A stretch of 64,000 nt of DNA from Phoronis australis (GCA_002633005.1 NMRA01000047.1:1081326-1145325); one strand, 5' to 3'; shown: positions 35,551-45,640, counted from the first letter of the stretch. A program made the numbers and translations. The notes: generated by a model from the letters alone, not told the origin.

Positions 35551-36412
35551 CATAGAGAGAACACATCTGCCAAATCTTACTATGATGCTGCAAGAGGTTT
35601 AGGAGACACAGCCATGGACGCCAGACACCAGACGCCCAGACACCCAGACAGAGATGACGGCAATATGCACCCACATATAAATATATGGGTGCATAAATCC
35701 TGATTTTCTCTCTGTGACCTTAGAAATGACCTTAAAAATTATGTCACCGTCACCAAAATCGACTGAAACCTGCAGGTACCCCCCCCTTCACCTCAGTACA
35801 AAATACAAGCAAAATCGAAAGCTTTGTTCCTCAAATACTGAGCCAAAATTGTGTGATGTACGGACACTGGGATATACATATGGACGGACGGACAGTCGTG
35901 AATATTATGTTCCCCGCTTTGTGCTAACACATGGCGGGGGACAAATACAGCGTTTTTAACTAATCAGTACAGAAAGTAGTAAAATATGCAATATGGAACC
36001 ACATTTTACCACCAAAACTTTATTGAAAACCAACCAACCAATGAGAAAACGGAAACAACCACAACAAAACTCAAGCTTTTGTCGCTCTGGAGAAAACCTC
36101 TAAACCAACAGCCAAAGACGATGGCAACATGCTGTAAAATCATCTAGCTCATCACCATTTTGATCGCTTCAAGCTCAATGACTCATAAATCTGATGCTTT
36201 TCAATTGCAGTTACTATTTCTTGGTTACAGTCCAACACATACACAAATGTGATACATAAATTCAGCCAAATGATCTAAAGCTATACAAAACATTGTAATT
36301 TACCTCTGCATTGAAAACGACTTTCTATTGAGGCTCAGTGAGTACAAATTCATTTCCAATAAGGATAGTCAATCTTTTCTCATACACACGCGCACACACA
36401 AACAAAGCCTAC

Positions 36413-36673
36413 CTTTCTGTGGCGCCACCTTGTGCTGGTGGATGTGATCCATAGAGCCCAGACCCCCGCTGAACATGATTGGTTTGATCCACTCGCGTCG
36501 CTCACCATCGGCCATCTTCATGCCGAAAGATCGCGCGAACCCTGCCAAGACAGGCTCACCAAACTTATTGCCATAGTCCGACGCCCCACTGCTGGCCTCA
36601 ATAGCAATCTCAAGGGGTGAGGCAAAGTTTGGAGGATGAGGTAGGGACAGGTCATCCCATGGCTGTAGGAAAC
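36413..36673 (-). CDS. PFAS: PFAS coding exon 8
   Basis: Residues 370-457. It contains PWDDLSLPHPPNFASPLEIA, ASSGASDYGNKFGEPVLAGF, REWIKPIMFSGGLGSMDHIH and ends VAPQKG. All of this aligns with the synthetase core. The donor (AAAG|gtaggc) opens the 33.5-kb intron. Confidence 0.95.
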
Positions 36674-37457
36674 CTACAAGATGCAAGTAATAAATCGCTG
36701 AGAAGTATTTCATTGAATGTGAATGATTTCGGGTTAGTTTCCTGAAAGCAACAGGAACTTGAAACAGAAGTCATGGCCATAACCCCAAACACATGGAAAT
36801 TTCTTTGATGTAGTTCTCTGGGGCAGTATTTTAGAGAATATAAAATACACACTGTTCAAAAGAACAAAACGCAACAATTTGAATTCTTTCAAATCCTGCA
36901 AAGTTCTCGCAACCGGTTCCTAATCTATTTTTCTGCACACAATCTTCTTTGGGACAGCCTTATTTTCTATACTTATCAAGAGAGAGGTCACATGAGCTGC
37001 AGACTGACAGTACTAATTGCAATACTACTACAACAGTTGTCTGAGAATTCACCGGAAAATCAGCTACCTTGTAGACAGTCTCAGAGCACACGCACGAAAC
37101 AAGGTAAAACCAAACAGAAAATGGTGTAGAAACATTGAGGTACAGTATATACCAAAAGTATTCAGACAAAATGACTCCATTAAGATGGCCGGGCGAAGGC
37201 GAATTTATCGTTAGTGTAGCCTTCCCTAACGACCAAGAATGAATGGGAATTAACCAGAAAGTTAGAAACATGGCTAGGTCATTACAGTTTTTCTGAGGCA
37301 ATGGTTATTACTAGCCATTTTTGCTGTTAAAAGACTTTGCCGTCTTGGCGGAGAAACAGTATTTTGTCTGATCACTTTTGTCTTCTACTGTAACTCCTGA
37401 AACGGGTCAAGTAACATTACATTGCTAAAAATGTGAACGGCAGTTAATTTACAGCAC

Positions 37458-37586
37458 CTGGAATGTTTAAGTTGCCAAAGCAGTAGCCAGCTGTCCCCGC
37501 GACAACATGGGCCCCAATACCGGTCGCCTGGACGTCACGGATACGGCCACCCGTACCTGTAGTTGCGCCTGGGAATGGGGCGACAC
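37458..37586 (-). CDS. PFAS: PFAS coding exon 7
   Basis: Residues 327-370. It reads [20 protein letters not shown] and ends [15 protein letters not shown]. This is the glycine-rich nucleotide-binding region of the AIRS-like fold of the synthetase. It is 43 codons and too short to stand out as an open frame; it was found by translating between the flanking exons. Acceptor ccacaccag, donor CCAG|gtgctg. Confidence 0.93.
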
Positions 37587-38056
37587 CTGGTGTGGAAAGA
37601 TCAAAAGAACATCAGAGCTTCAGACGTCAGTAAATTGGGACAAAAATTGACCTTTTTTATTTTTAAAAGGCTTATTGCATTGCTGCAGAAGCTCCAAATT
37701 TCATGAAATCTTGTTTAGTGACAAGCATGTTATCAATAAAGTCAAATTTTCTTAAATAATTTTAGAGCGAAAGTTGACAAATGAAATCACTTATCTGGAA
37801 TAAAGTGTGCCAAACTGAAGAATTATAAGGGCTGTTCCAGCAAAGTCTGCGTGGGAGGGAGGGGGAAGGCAACTGAAATAAAAATGTATGGGTGGTTGCG
37901 TTTGATTTAAATTCAAAATGGCTGGTGGTCGTACTTCAAAAAAATTAAAATTTACAGGTCATTGTTGTTTCATTGGGCCATAAATGTTTGATGGTGGGTA
38001 ATTTTAGTAAATTTTATAAACAATCCGCACAGAATCAAAAACTGAAACAAAAATGC

Positions 38057-38407
38057 NNNNNNNNNNNNNNNNNNNNNNNNNNNNNNNNNNNNNNNNNNNN
38101 NNNNNNNNNNNNNNNNNNNNNNNNNNNNNNNNNNNNNNNNNNNNNNNNNNNNNNNNNNNNNNNNNNNNNNNNNNNNNNNNNNNNNNNNNNNNNNNNNNNN
38201 NNNNNNNNNNNNNNNNNNNNNNNNNNNNNNNNNNNNNNNNNNNNNNNNNNNNNNNNNNNNNNNNNNNNNNNNNNNNNNNNNNNNNNNNNNNNNNNNNNNN
38301 NNNNNNNNNNNNNNNNNNNNNNNNNNNNNNNNNNNNNNNNNNNNNNNNNNNNNNNNNNNNNNNNNNNNNNNNNNNNNNNNNNNNNNNNNNNNNNNNNNNN
38401 NNNNNNN
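38057..38407. other. Assembly gap (351 N)
   Basis: An unsequenced run in the PFAS intron between exons 7 and 6. It falls where the ~145-bp monomer array should start, so the array length here is unknown. Open frames crossing it are meaningless. Confidence 0.99.
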
Positions 38408-39090
38408 AGAGGCAAATACTAAAATTGCCACTAGAGGCATACCGGTAGTCAGAATCATCCTAAAGTCGTCATCGTCCGTTGTCAACATCACATAAATACA
38501 CTTGCTAAATTTAGTAAAGATCCTGCAAACGGTTTGGGAGATACAGCCATGGGCGCAAAAAAAACAAAACTGCCACTAGGAGGCGCCACAGTAGTCCAAA
38601 TCGTCTGAAAATCGTTGTCAGCTGTCTTCCTGATAGTAAGCACATACACGGCAATTTTCACAATCATCCTTTGAGCGGTTTGGTTGATAGAGGGGTGGAT
38701 GCACAAAAACAGACTCGAAAACACTAAACATGGCCACTAGGTGGTGCAAACTATGTCGAATCCATCTGAAAACGGCAGGATAGCGTCATCTCACTAATAA
38801 GTGCCTACATACCAAATTTCATGAAAATCCGTTCAGGACTTTTGAAGATACAAAGGTAAGCGTAAAAAACTAAAATTGCCACTAGGGGGCACACCGGGAG
38901 TCGGATTTGTCCGAAAGTTCGCACATGCCGTCCCATTCATGAATGGAACATATGTGCCAAATTTCATGAACTTATGTCAAAGGGTTTTGGAGATAGAGCA
39001 GCGGACGCCGGACGCTGCCCGGACAGACGGACGGACGGACAGAGATGACGGCATAATGCGTCCACATATAAATATGTGGGCGCATAAAAA
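38408..39090 (+). repeat. ~145-bp monomer array with CTCF-like cores, right block
   Basis: It continues the same monomer type after the assembly gap, with cores at 38428, 38573, 38734 and 38879 (spacing 145, 161, 145). It ends in a (GACG)n-rich tail GGACAGACGGACGGACGGAC and the inverted pair CCACATATAAATATGTGGGC. The same tail, diverged, occurs at 35595-35700. Confidence 0.8.
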
Positions 39091-39410
39091 TTACGGGTGG
39101 TAGGCTGAAGAAATAAATGAAAAATATGGGTGGTGGGTGCGAAAAAAAGGTGTCTTCCCCCCCCTCCCATACAGATTTTACTGGAACAGCCCTAACCGAT
39201 AAAAGCACATTCTGACTGAAATTACACATTTCAAATCAACATCAACACTTTACAAATAGTCAACTTAATCACTTAACAAGGCCAAAACGCCCTTCCACAC
39301 ATTATCCGATTGCCAACGCTGCGATGTGAGTGGATGTCACTTCTCACTCATCCACATAATACACAAAGGCCAATTCCACATAAAATATTCACCAAGACTT
39401 ATCACCCCAC

Positions 39411-39538
39411 CTGTTGGAAAATTGTGAGTCTCCGCTGTCAAGATGGCATGGCGGGTGATATCAGTGACTTTGGAGAATCGACTCGCCGTGGCTGGATTCT
39501 CGGGGTAGAGGAGTGACACTGGGAATCCTTGAATGGCA
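39411..39538 (-). CDS. PFAS: PFAS coding exon 6
   Basis: Residues 284-327. It begins SAIQG (split serine codon) and ends TAETHNFPTG. The histidine of ETHNFPT corresponds to the catalytic histidine of the PurL synthetase site. The middle (YPENPATASRFSKVTDITRH) is variable, as in other animals. Acceptor gacttgtag, donor ACAG|gtgggg. Confidence 0.93.
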
Positions 39539-39870
39539 CTACAAGTCAAATACAGTAAATAGCACCAAGTTTTCATCAGCAACACCAACCAACATGATTT
39601 TAATTTTACATAAGAATGTATATTGACATGAACAGCAAAGTGACTTCTCATAACATAAAAAGAATTTTTTAGAGACAGTCATTCTTCCAATAAGATGCAT
39701 CACCAAATATCTATTCTACTGGGTTCCGTCTGCTTCACGAAGCAGGTGAAAGGATTCTTCTCACAATGTTTGAAAAATTAAGGACATAGTAAATCACTAG
39801 GTGGTCGATGACGGGCTTTTCAAATAATGTTTGAAACAATAAGGGGGCAGAAAAGCATCGTTAACCATAC

Positions 39871-40011
39871 CTGCTGTTGTCACAAAACTTGATGACATTG
39901 TTCTGATTGCTATGTTTCTGCGTTTCCATCACCATCTGAAACAATGAGTCATCAGCCTCTTTCCCATCCAAGATCATACGGCCCTTGAAGAACCAGTGAC
40001 GACTGTGCTCA
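39871..40011 (-). CDS. PFAS: PFAS coding exon 5
   Basis: Residues 237-284. It carries SEHSRHWFFKGRMILDG and NNVIKFCDNS, the first part of the FGAM synthetase ATP-binding core and among the most conserved stretches of the family. Acceptor gtgtttcag, donor AG|gtatgg. Confidence 0.94.
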
Positions 40012-41202
40012 CTGAAACACAAAAAGACCTCCTGAGAAAGAGTGGTGTCAAACATACAGACAAGACAGACAGATTTATTTAGCAAATCCCATACAGTTTA
40101 CCACATACAAAAAGTAAGTAAAACACTAGAACATGAAATAAGCCACAAAAGAGAGAAGCTTCTAATGACTTTTATCCCACGAGCACTGCTTTGAAAAGAA
40201 AATTGTTTCAAACTGAGGTTAAATATAAGCAAGTGCATGTTGAAAGCTGTTTAGACTGACCTGACCTGACCTTCTGCGAAAACACAGACTTTTGACCACT
40301 TGCAGTAATAAAACTGGTCTCAACTGATTCCTTTCTTAGATTAGAACAACACACAGTTTTAAATTGCCAACTACCCGTTTGTTACTACATGAGCCCACGG
40401 TGGGTACATAAAAAGACCCGCTGAGTTAAACCATCATAATGAGTCAGACCTTGAACTATAACGAACTACCATCTTTTCTCAAGCTCAGAAATTGTTTCTA
40501 ATTTTGTGGAAGGAACAATTTCAACCCTTTCTATCATGGCAATTGGTCGAAATCAAATTATTTTTGACAAACGGCTGCTTCACTGCAGCTCCAAGGCTGA
40601 CTCCACGACAGAAAATGATGTCCAAATGGAATGAAGTAATCTTAGTTGTGAACTTGAAGCAACTGAAAGTGAACGTTATCTTCAAGAAGAGTGCATCTGA
40701 CTTAGACCACTTATTGCTATAAAATTGATCAAAACTTGTTCCTCACTCAGATGAGAAGTGATATATCGTTCCACAAATAAATAGGCTTGTGTGATAGAAT
40801 TACTTTTCGTGTTGTAAAATTTAACTGAAAGACACACGTTTTTGCATAAATAAAGTCAAAATAATGATAAAACAGAGATGAATAAAGAGGAAACTGGAAA
40901 TCAAATATTAAAGAGGAAATTGAAACCCAAAAAGAGAAAATGCTCTTAAAAGAAGAAAATTACAAGCCCAAAAGAACTAATAATTCATTATTCCTTGAGA
41001 CCATGTTCGGCGCATGACATGACAAACCAACTTGTGGTGCCCAGTCACAAGTAATAACAAAGCGTTTGTTGTTTTGAAACTCTGGAATCAACTGCAATTT
41101 GAGACCGATTTCATAACAAAAAGTGATCTGAATCACAAGTTGGGTTTTACGATTAGAAGACAGGTTAAAGGCCAAATCGAATTCATTTTCGATAAACGTT
41201 AA

Positions 41203-41394
41203 CAGATGGATGTTGTTTGCAAACAACACACCAAACGGCATTATAAAACAGATGGATGCTGTTTGTAAACAACACACCAAACGGCATTATAAAACAGATG
41301 GATGTTGTTTGTAAACAACACACCAAACGGCATTATAAAACAGATGGATGTTGTTTGCAAACAACACACCAAACGGCATTATAAAACAGATTCC
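41203..41394 (+). repeat. 46-bp tandem repeat, 4 units
   Basis: Units start at 41203, 41249, 41295 and 41341, with a partial fifth at 41387. They are nearly identical. Each contains GTTGTTTGCAAACAAC or a one-base variant, a 16-bp perfect palindrome. It lies about 110 bp downstream of the PFAS exon 4 donor in transcript order. Confidence 0.92.
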
Positions 41395-41501
41395 CACATA
41401 AAAGTTGTTGATGCTTCATTGTCGTATAGCAACATTCAATCCTGCTTTGTAAGAAATTCGTCTTAAGTTGTTGCCAAGGCAACAGACCACATACAACTCA
41501 C

Positions 41502-41610
41502 CTGTTAGACTGGGCCAGATCAAAGCACTCCACATTGGTCGGGTTTCGTTTGACTTTTTCCCTAAACATGTCCGTGTAATAATCTAGATCCCAATCATCA
41601 AACGCCAAAC
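41502..41610 (-). CDS. PFAS: PFAS coding exon 4
   Basis: Residues 201-237. It reads GLAFDDWDLDYYTDMF, then NPTNVECFDLAQSN. The last codon is split AG|T, giving the serine of the conserved QSNSEHSRHW stretch across the junction. Acceptor attttgcag, donor AG|gtgagt. Confidence 0.93.
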
Positions 41611-42302
41611 CTGCAAAATACCAAATCATGGGCACAAATCCTAAAAAGAATGAGATGAAAAACAAATTTTTACACAAAAAATGAAACATAGGTTTGTGGA
41701 AAACAAGATTTTTTAGGTTGTTGTGAAAACACATAAAACTTCCCAACTGAGAATTTTCAAAACAGCCCTCCACTTAAAAAAATATCCCCATGGAGCTCAC
41801 TTGTAAACAAGGTTTAAAACAACCCCCATTAGCGCTCCACGAGGATGGTTTTGCATGCCTGGAATAAAGCATGTACATAAAATGGTAAAACAAAGAGATG
41901 TCATTCAACTTAATGACATTTTTGGTCTACAAAAGGACAATAAACAAATTTCAAATTGATCGCAAAATGAATCCTAGCTGGTAGTTCAAGCCCATCACCA
42001 AACAGGGTGTTGCAATTGGCAACATAAGTTTCCAAGACAGCCACACACAACCTTTTCTGAGAGAGCGTTGTGAGAACTTTATGGATGTAAAATCACATCA
42101 CGAAAATGGACGTTTCTGAAAAAGTGATGGAGCTCTTTTTGGAAATCCTTTGTAGCTGCATGATGAAAATATACTTCTAATTTCAATAAGAACAATGACA
42201 CCTGCTGCTAAAATGCAAACACAAATCTAAATGGCTACATCGATACTTTACGAAGCACCACTACAGGTAGCAATGTTAGTTAACTTAAAATTGCCTCTAG
42301 TA

Positions 42303-42394
42303 GGCACAGCACAAGCCTGTAAGGGCACAGCACAAGCCTGTAAAGGCGTAGCACAAGCCTGTAAGGGCGCAACACAAGCCTGTAAGGGCGCAGC
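42303..42394 (+). repeat. 21-bp tandem repeat, 4-5 units, beside a splice donor
   Basis: Unit GCACAAGCCTGTAAGGGCAC plus A. The array ends less than 20 bp from the PFAS exon 3 donor (42411-42412). The plus-strand frame gives repeated AQACKG but has no gene context. Confidence 0.9.
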
Positions 42395-42412
42395 CCCTCT
42401 AAGTCACCATAC

Positions 42413-42729
42413 CCATGTCTTTATTGACTTTCTCTAGCGCCGTACGTCCTTGTTCTATAACATCGACTTCATAAACTTCATCAGGCATGTGACTGAGGTC
42501 AAAGGTCGATATGGGCTTGATATAGCGGCACTGTGTCATTCTGTCATGGAGAGCATTGACAATGGCTAGTTCTTCATCTTTTTCAAGAAGAGGCTCATCG
42601 CCGTGGTGGTTGGATGGGGTCAGCTTGATAAGATAGCGGATGGAGTATTCAAAACGAGTCACGTCATGGAGACCGATGGATTGACAGATAGAGACGGCAT
42701 TGGTGGAGAAGGCAGTTGAAAAGTTTAAC
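42413..42729 (-). CDS. PFAS: PFAS coding exon 3
   Basis: Residues 95-201. It carries LNFSTAFSTNAVSICQSIGL, then RYLIKL, ALHDRMTQCRY and ALEKVNKDMG. These are the end of the N-terminal domain and the start of the linker that precedes the synthetase core. The donor G|gtatgg lies only about 20 bp from a 21-bp tandem array in the following intron. Confidence 0.93.
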
Positions 42730-42844
42730 CTAACAACAAAAGAAAATGGATGCCATATAAGGTAAATGAAACTATGAGACTCGCACAACAGACAGAACTT
42801 AAATTGACTAAATAAAAACTACCACAAAGATGTGCAAATAAAAG

Positions 42845-42970
42845 ACTAAAACTGCATTTTGTCCTGTTTAGCTGACTAAAAATGAAAAAAAAATCGAATT
42901 AGACTTTTTACTGCCATAAATTAGGTGGCATAAAATTCTTTACTGTGACAGTATCCTATTTCACCGACAT
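42845..42970 (-). repeat. ~125-bp dispersed repeat, copy 3
   Basis: Minus-strand reading gives ATACTGTCACAGTAAAGAAT and TTTTTAGTCAGCTAAACAGG. It faces copy 4 about 110 bp away, forming an inverted pair inside the PFAS intron between exons 2 and 3. Confidence 0.65.
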
Positions 42971-43071
42971 GAACATCAAAACCACCAATAACTCAATAAC
43001 ACGCTTCAGACTTTATTGGGGTTCAAAAACCTTAGAATTGGAAACTCTAAAATGGCACCTGTGACTTGAGT

Positions 43072-43200
43072 TAGTGACGAAGTGGGATCCTATCATTGTA
43101 AGCAATATTACAAGACCAATTTTATGAGAGTAGAAAGCCTAATTCGATTTTTGTTTTTTAGCCAGCTAAACAAGGTGAAACACAGCTTCAAGGACAGAAC
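43072..43200 (+). repeat. ~125-bp dispersed repeat, copy 4
   Basis: GGGATCCTATCATTGTAAGC, AAGACCAATTTTATGAGAGT and TTTTTAGCCAGCTAAACAAG. The closest copy to the inferred consensus. Confidence 0.7.
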
Positions 43201-43334
43201 TGTTTCAGTAGATCGAAACTGGTGAATCAATTGAAGAAAGTTCATTAGATAAAAATTTGCAAAGCACGTTTCAGTTTTACACATTTTTAAAGCATACCAG
43301 GTAAACACAGCAATACGAGCTCAAGCAGGATTAC

Positions 43335-43461
43335 CTGGGACCAATCTCTACAAGAACGGTTGAGCTGCACTCTTGAAGGCAGGTTTCTGTAGACACACCA
43401 TCTTCTTCAAATGGAGTCCTTATCAACCACAGTAACTTCTTCTGTTCACAAGCGGACAGTG
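43335..43461 (-). CDS. PFAS: PFAS coding exon 2
   Basis: Residues 53-95. The exon encodes ALSACEQKKLLWLI and ends in LVEIGPR, which joins LNFST of the next exon as in animal PFAS (GPRLNFST). The acceptor is ccttag and the donor AG|gtaatc. It finishes the PurS-like N-terminal domain. Confidence 0.9.
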
Positions 43462-43835
43462 CTAAGGTGAACGGATGAAATTTTGAACGGAACATTTGGC
43501 TTGGAAGACCCACCACAAATTTCAAAATAATTTGTAAATTCACTGCACAAACTGCAGATTTTGTAACAGCCAATTTCTGTGTAAAGCAGCTTTCAGTTCA
43601 GGCACTTTAACGTATTTAAATTCATGTAATGATTCTAACACACATTAATTATAAATTAAAGGATGCATGTCACCTTCATTATTAGTCGCTTTCAATGACA
43701 ACCACATTTATGAACACCACAACCCGTTTTGTCATGGAATATCGTCAATAGAAACAACCGAAATCTCACGTTCATAGGACTTTCTAACCTTCAAGTTACC
43801 ATTTAAAGCCCCAAATTTACTTATTGGCCACAAAC

Positions 43836-44001
43836 CTGATTCATTGTCACCACTCTTGAGGACGTAGAAGCATAATTCTGTCTCCAGTGACTCTATCTGG
43901 CTGCCTGGAATGACTGACTTCAGCTTAGCAAGCGTGACTGCATGTTGCCCTGTGCTGATACCTGGTCGACGGTAGAACCGAAAGATAGACATCTCCAACA
44001 G
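43836..44001 (-). CDS. PFAS: PFAS coding exon 1 (start codon at 43992-43990)
   Basis: The CDS part is 43836-43992 (residues 1-53) and 43993-44001 is 5' UTR. The start reads MSIFRFYRRPG, matching the short N-terminus of animal PFAS, and continues with LKSVIPGSQIESLETELC, which belongs to the PurS-like N-terminal domain. A good acceptor (ttttctacag) lies just upstream of the UTR stub, so at least one non-coding 5' exon must exist to the right. The donor is G|gtttgt at 43835-43834, phase 1. Confidence 0.9.
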
Positions 44002-44817
44002 CTGTAGAAAACATATTGGCATGATAATAAAAAGGAATATAGGCAAAAGTCATTTACAGAGGATCTGGATTTTGACAACCAGCCTGATGCCCGTTATGCG
44101 GTGCAGAAAACTGGTCCTAAAAATGCAGGACCTTCTAAGTGACTATCACCCAATGTAGAAAGTCGGACTGAGAACCTGGATATAATGTGAATTTGATTTC
44201 TGGGGGTAATATTTTAAAGAAAATATGTTACCCAGCTTTTTCTAAAGTATTAAGGTAACAGTCCCTTACAGAGGGTCCATGGTTTTCTCCACTGAATAAT
44301 GGGCATCAAATGAAACTGGTTTTCAAAATGTGGGACCCTTGTTAGTTTCTATTGCTAAAAACTGCCACGTTGCCATTGCTGAACAATCTGCTTATAAGAA
44401 TATCAGACAGCTCAAGTTATCCATCGGAAAAGGTTTGAAGTATTATGCCCAGCCAAGCAGTTTTTCAGTGACGAAAACACAAATGTTTTAGCCAGAGAGA
44501 CAAGATGTCCAGAATGAGTCAGGTTTTCCAACAGTTAATTTGTTTTCTCATTTTCTGTATAATTTGTAAGCAAGAAGTCATGCACAGGATATAGTAAAGT
44601 TTCCTGAATTTTGAAGAAACATAATTGCAAAAATAGTCACAATGTTCCATAATTCAATATCTCACTGCATTGTCAACAATGCTCAAAATTCCATCATTTG
44701 TTTGTAGTTGATGTACAATATAAATGTGTTTATCTTTATAGAAAATTTTTCATATAATAAAATTTCATCGTTCTGCCATATCGCGTTCTAAATTGAGAGA
44801 GAAATGGACACCAGATT

Positions 44818-45360
44818 TCATATTTCCCTGTCATGAGCATTTGTAGTTACAGGAATGAGGCTGATATTCGTCTCCAAAATCAAGGGATTGAGGGTGTTGA
44901 ACTGAGCAAAAAAATTTGCGACACAGGTGATTAGGAGATTTAATGTAAAATCAATACATTTAGTGGAGTGTTGGGTGATTGGGGTCTGCTCCCAGTTTTC
45001 TAACAGGAGTGTATAATATGTTTTGTAAAATACTAGCAGTCGCTCACCAGTGCCGTAGGTTTGATCAGTGACAGTGGAACATTGACAGTTGCTCTTGGCC
45101 AATGACATTGATTGACACAGCGTCTTTTGACCACTGCCAAACAGCTCCACAAAGACACAGGGAACTAGATGGATTCCCATGCGAGTCTCTGATGATAACA
45201 CACACAAGATTTCTCTGAGTATCTTCCCACTTTTGGAAAGCCGTCGGAAAACACCAGATCCAACCCCGGGGTCAACCAGTGCAAAACCCAGCACAGAGCT
45301 GGTCAAAACATCGTCGGTCGGGACGTTGATCCCGGGACGTGGGTCGATACACAGGAACAT
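44818..45360 (-). CDS. Unidentified reading frame upstream of PFAS
   Basis: An open frame runs on the minus strand from an in-frame stop just above 45402 to a stop at 44818. The first ATG is at 45360 (MFLCIDPRPGINVPTDDV..), and the product would be about 180 residues. GC content is coding-like from 45400 down to about 45050 and then falls. Exactly at that change is a strong donor (ACTG|gtgagc, exon edge 45048). The likely coding exon is therefore 45048-45360 and the rest is intron read-through. I do not recognise the protein; CVFVELFGSGQKTLC and PTDDVLTSSVLGFALVDPG are its most distinctive parts. Splicing to the PFAS exon 1 acceptor (44002) would read PFAS in the wrong frame, so it is either a separate gene or part of an upstream leader. 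Confidence 0.4.
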   Translation of the reverse strand: MFLCIDPRPGINVPTDDVLTSSVLGFALVDPGVGSGVFRRLSKSGKILREILCVLSSETRMGIHLVPCVFVELFGSGQKTLCQSMSLAKSNCQCSTVTDQTYGTGERLLVFYKTYYTLLLENWEQTPITQHSTKCIDFTLNLLITCVANFFAQFNTLNPLILETNISLIPVTTNAHDREI

Positions 45361-45603
45361 TCCAGACCTAAACTCGCCCAGTATAATGACATACGTATTC
45401 AAACGTCAACTAACGACTAAAAATGTCAACTTCTAATCTACAATAAATACTTTGAATCCAGACACTAACCTGCTAACCGGCTAAGCAGTGAAACACGTGC
45501 AACGCCACCTTTTATAGTTTTTAGCGACATCTATCGGTCACGCACTAAGTTATATTGAAGATGGTAGACTATCTGATTACACCAGTTCGTTCAGACGAAG
45601 CGC

Positions 45604-45640
45604 ATAAACAGTAAACACTGTACAACGTAAACAGTAAACA
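45604..45640 (+). promoter_or_regulatory. Cluster of four forkhead-type sites
   Basis: ATAAACA (45604) and GTAAACA (45611, 45627, 45634) sit head to tail in a 23-bp duplicated block. GTAAACA is the core forkhead (FOX) recognition sequence. The cluster lies about 240 bp upstream of the unidentified frame and 1.6 kb upstream of PFAS exon 1, where a promoter would be expected. Function is inferred only. Confidence 0.4.

Larger units (their letters stand above)
20693..36412 (-). other. 33.5-kb PFAS intron, part upstream of the NHL gene in PFAS order
   Basis: It holds MITE, family 2, solo LTR and monomer-array repeats. In 20700-26460, 26950-28140, 31800-33280 and 35960-36410 no gene is recognised. 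TGGTAGCTATGGTTACAGAG near 25885 recurs, diverged, near 8270, showing further old dispersed repeats. AATGTAATAATCTAT with CCACATACTGA occurs at both 3902 and 29030. Confidence 0.6.
193..44001 (-). other. PFAS: PFAS gene, 5' portion (10 coding exons in window)
   Basis: Phosphoribosylformylglycinamidine synthase (FGAR amidotransferase, PurL type) converts FGAR, glutamine and ATP to FGAM, glutamate, ADP and phosphate in the cytosol, step 4 of de novo purine synthesis. Ten exons on the minus strand were assembled by hand. Every junction is GT..AG and phase consistent, and the sum is 1824 nt, or 608 codons. Hallmarks in order are an N-terminal FRFYRRPG start, [84 protein letters not shown] and QLGDP. 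Animal PFAS is about 1330 residues, so the second half of the synthetase region and the C-terminal glutaminase lie left of the window. One intron of 33.5 kb contains an antisense NHL gene. No frameshift or internal stop was seen. Identification rests on recall of the family, not on a search. Confidence 0.96.

Noticed and set aside
37970-38491. Long frames of 126-173 codons across the N run
   Set aside because: They consist almost entirely of undetermined bases.
33590-39090. CRISPR-like array interpretation of the regularly spaced cores
   Set aside because: The monomers are diverged along their full length with no constant repeat and unique spacer pattern, and the sequence is eukaryotic.
42231-42437. 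Plus-strand frame with repeated AQACKG
   Set aside because: It is the 21-bp tandem array read in frame and runs antisense into PFAS exon 3.
44818-45402. Assigning the upstream frame to CTC1, the human PFAS neighbour
   Set aside because: No sequence similarity I can see, and the strand is opposite to the human arrangement.
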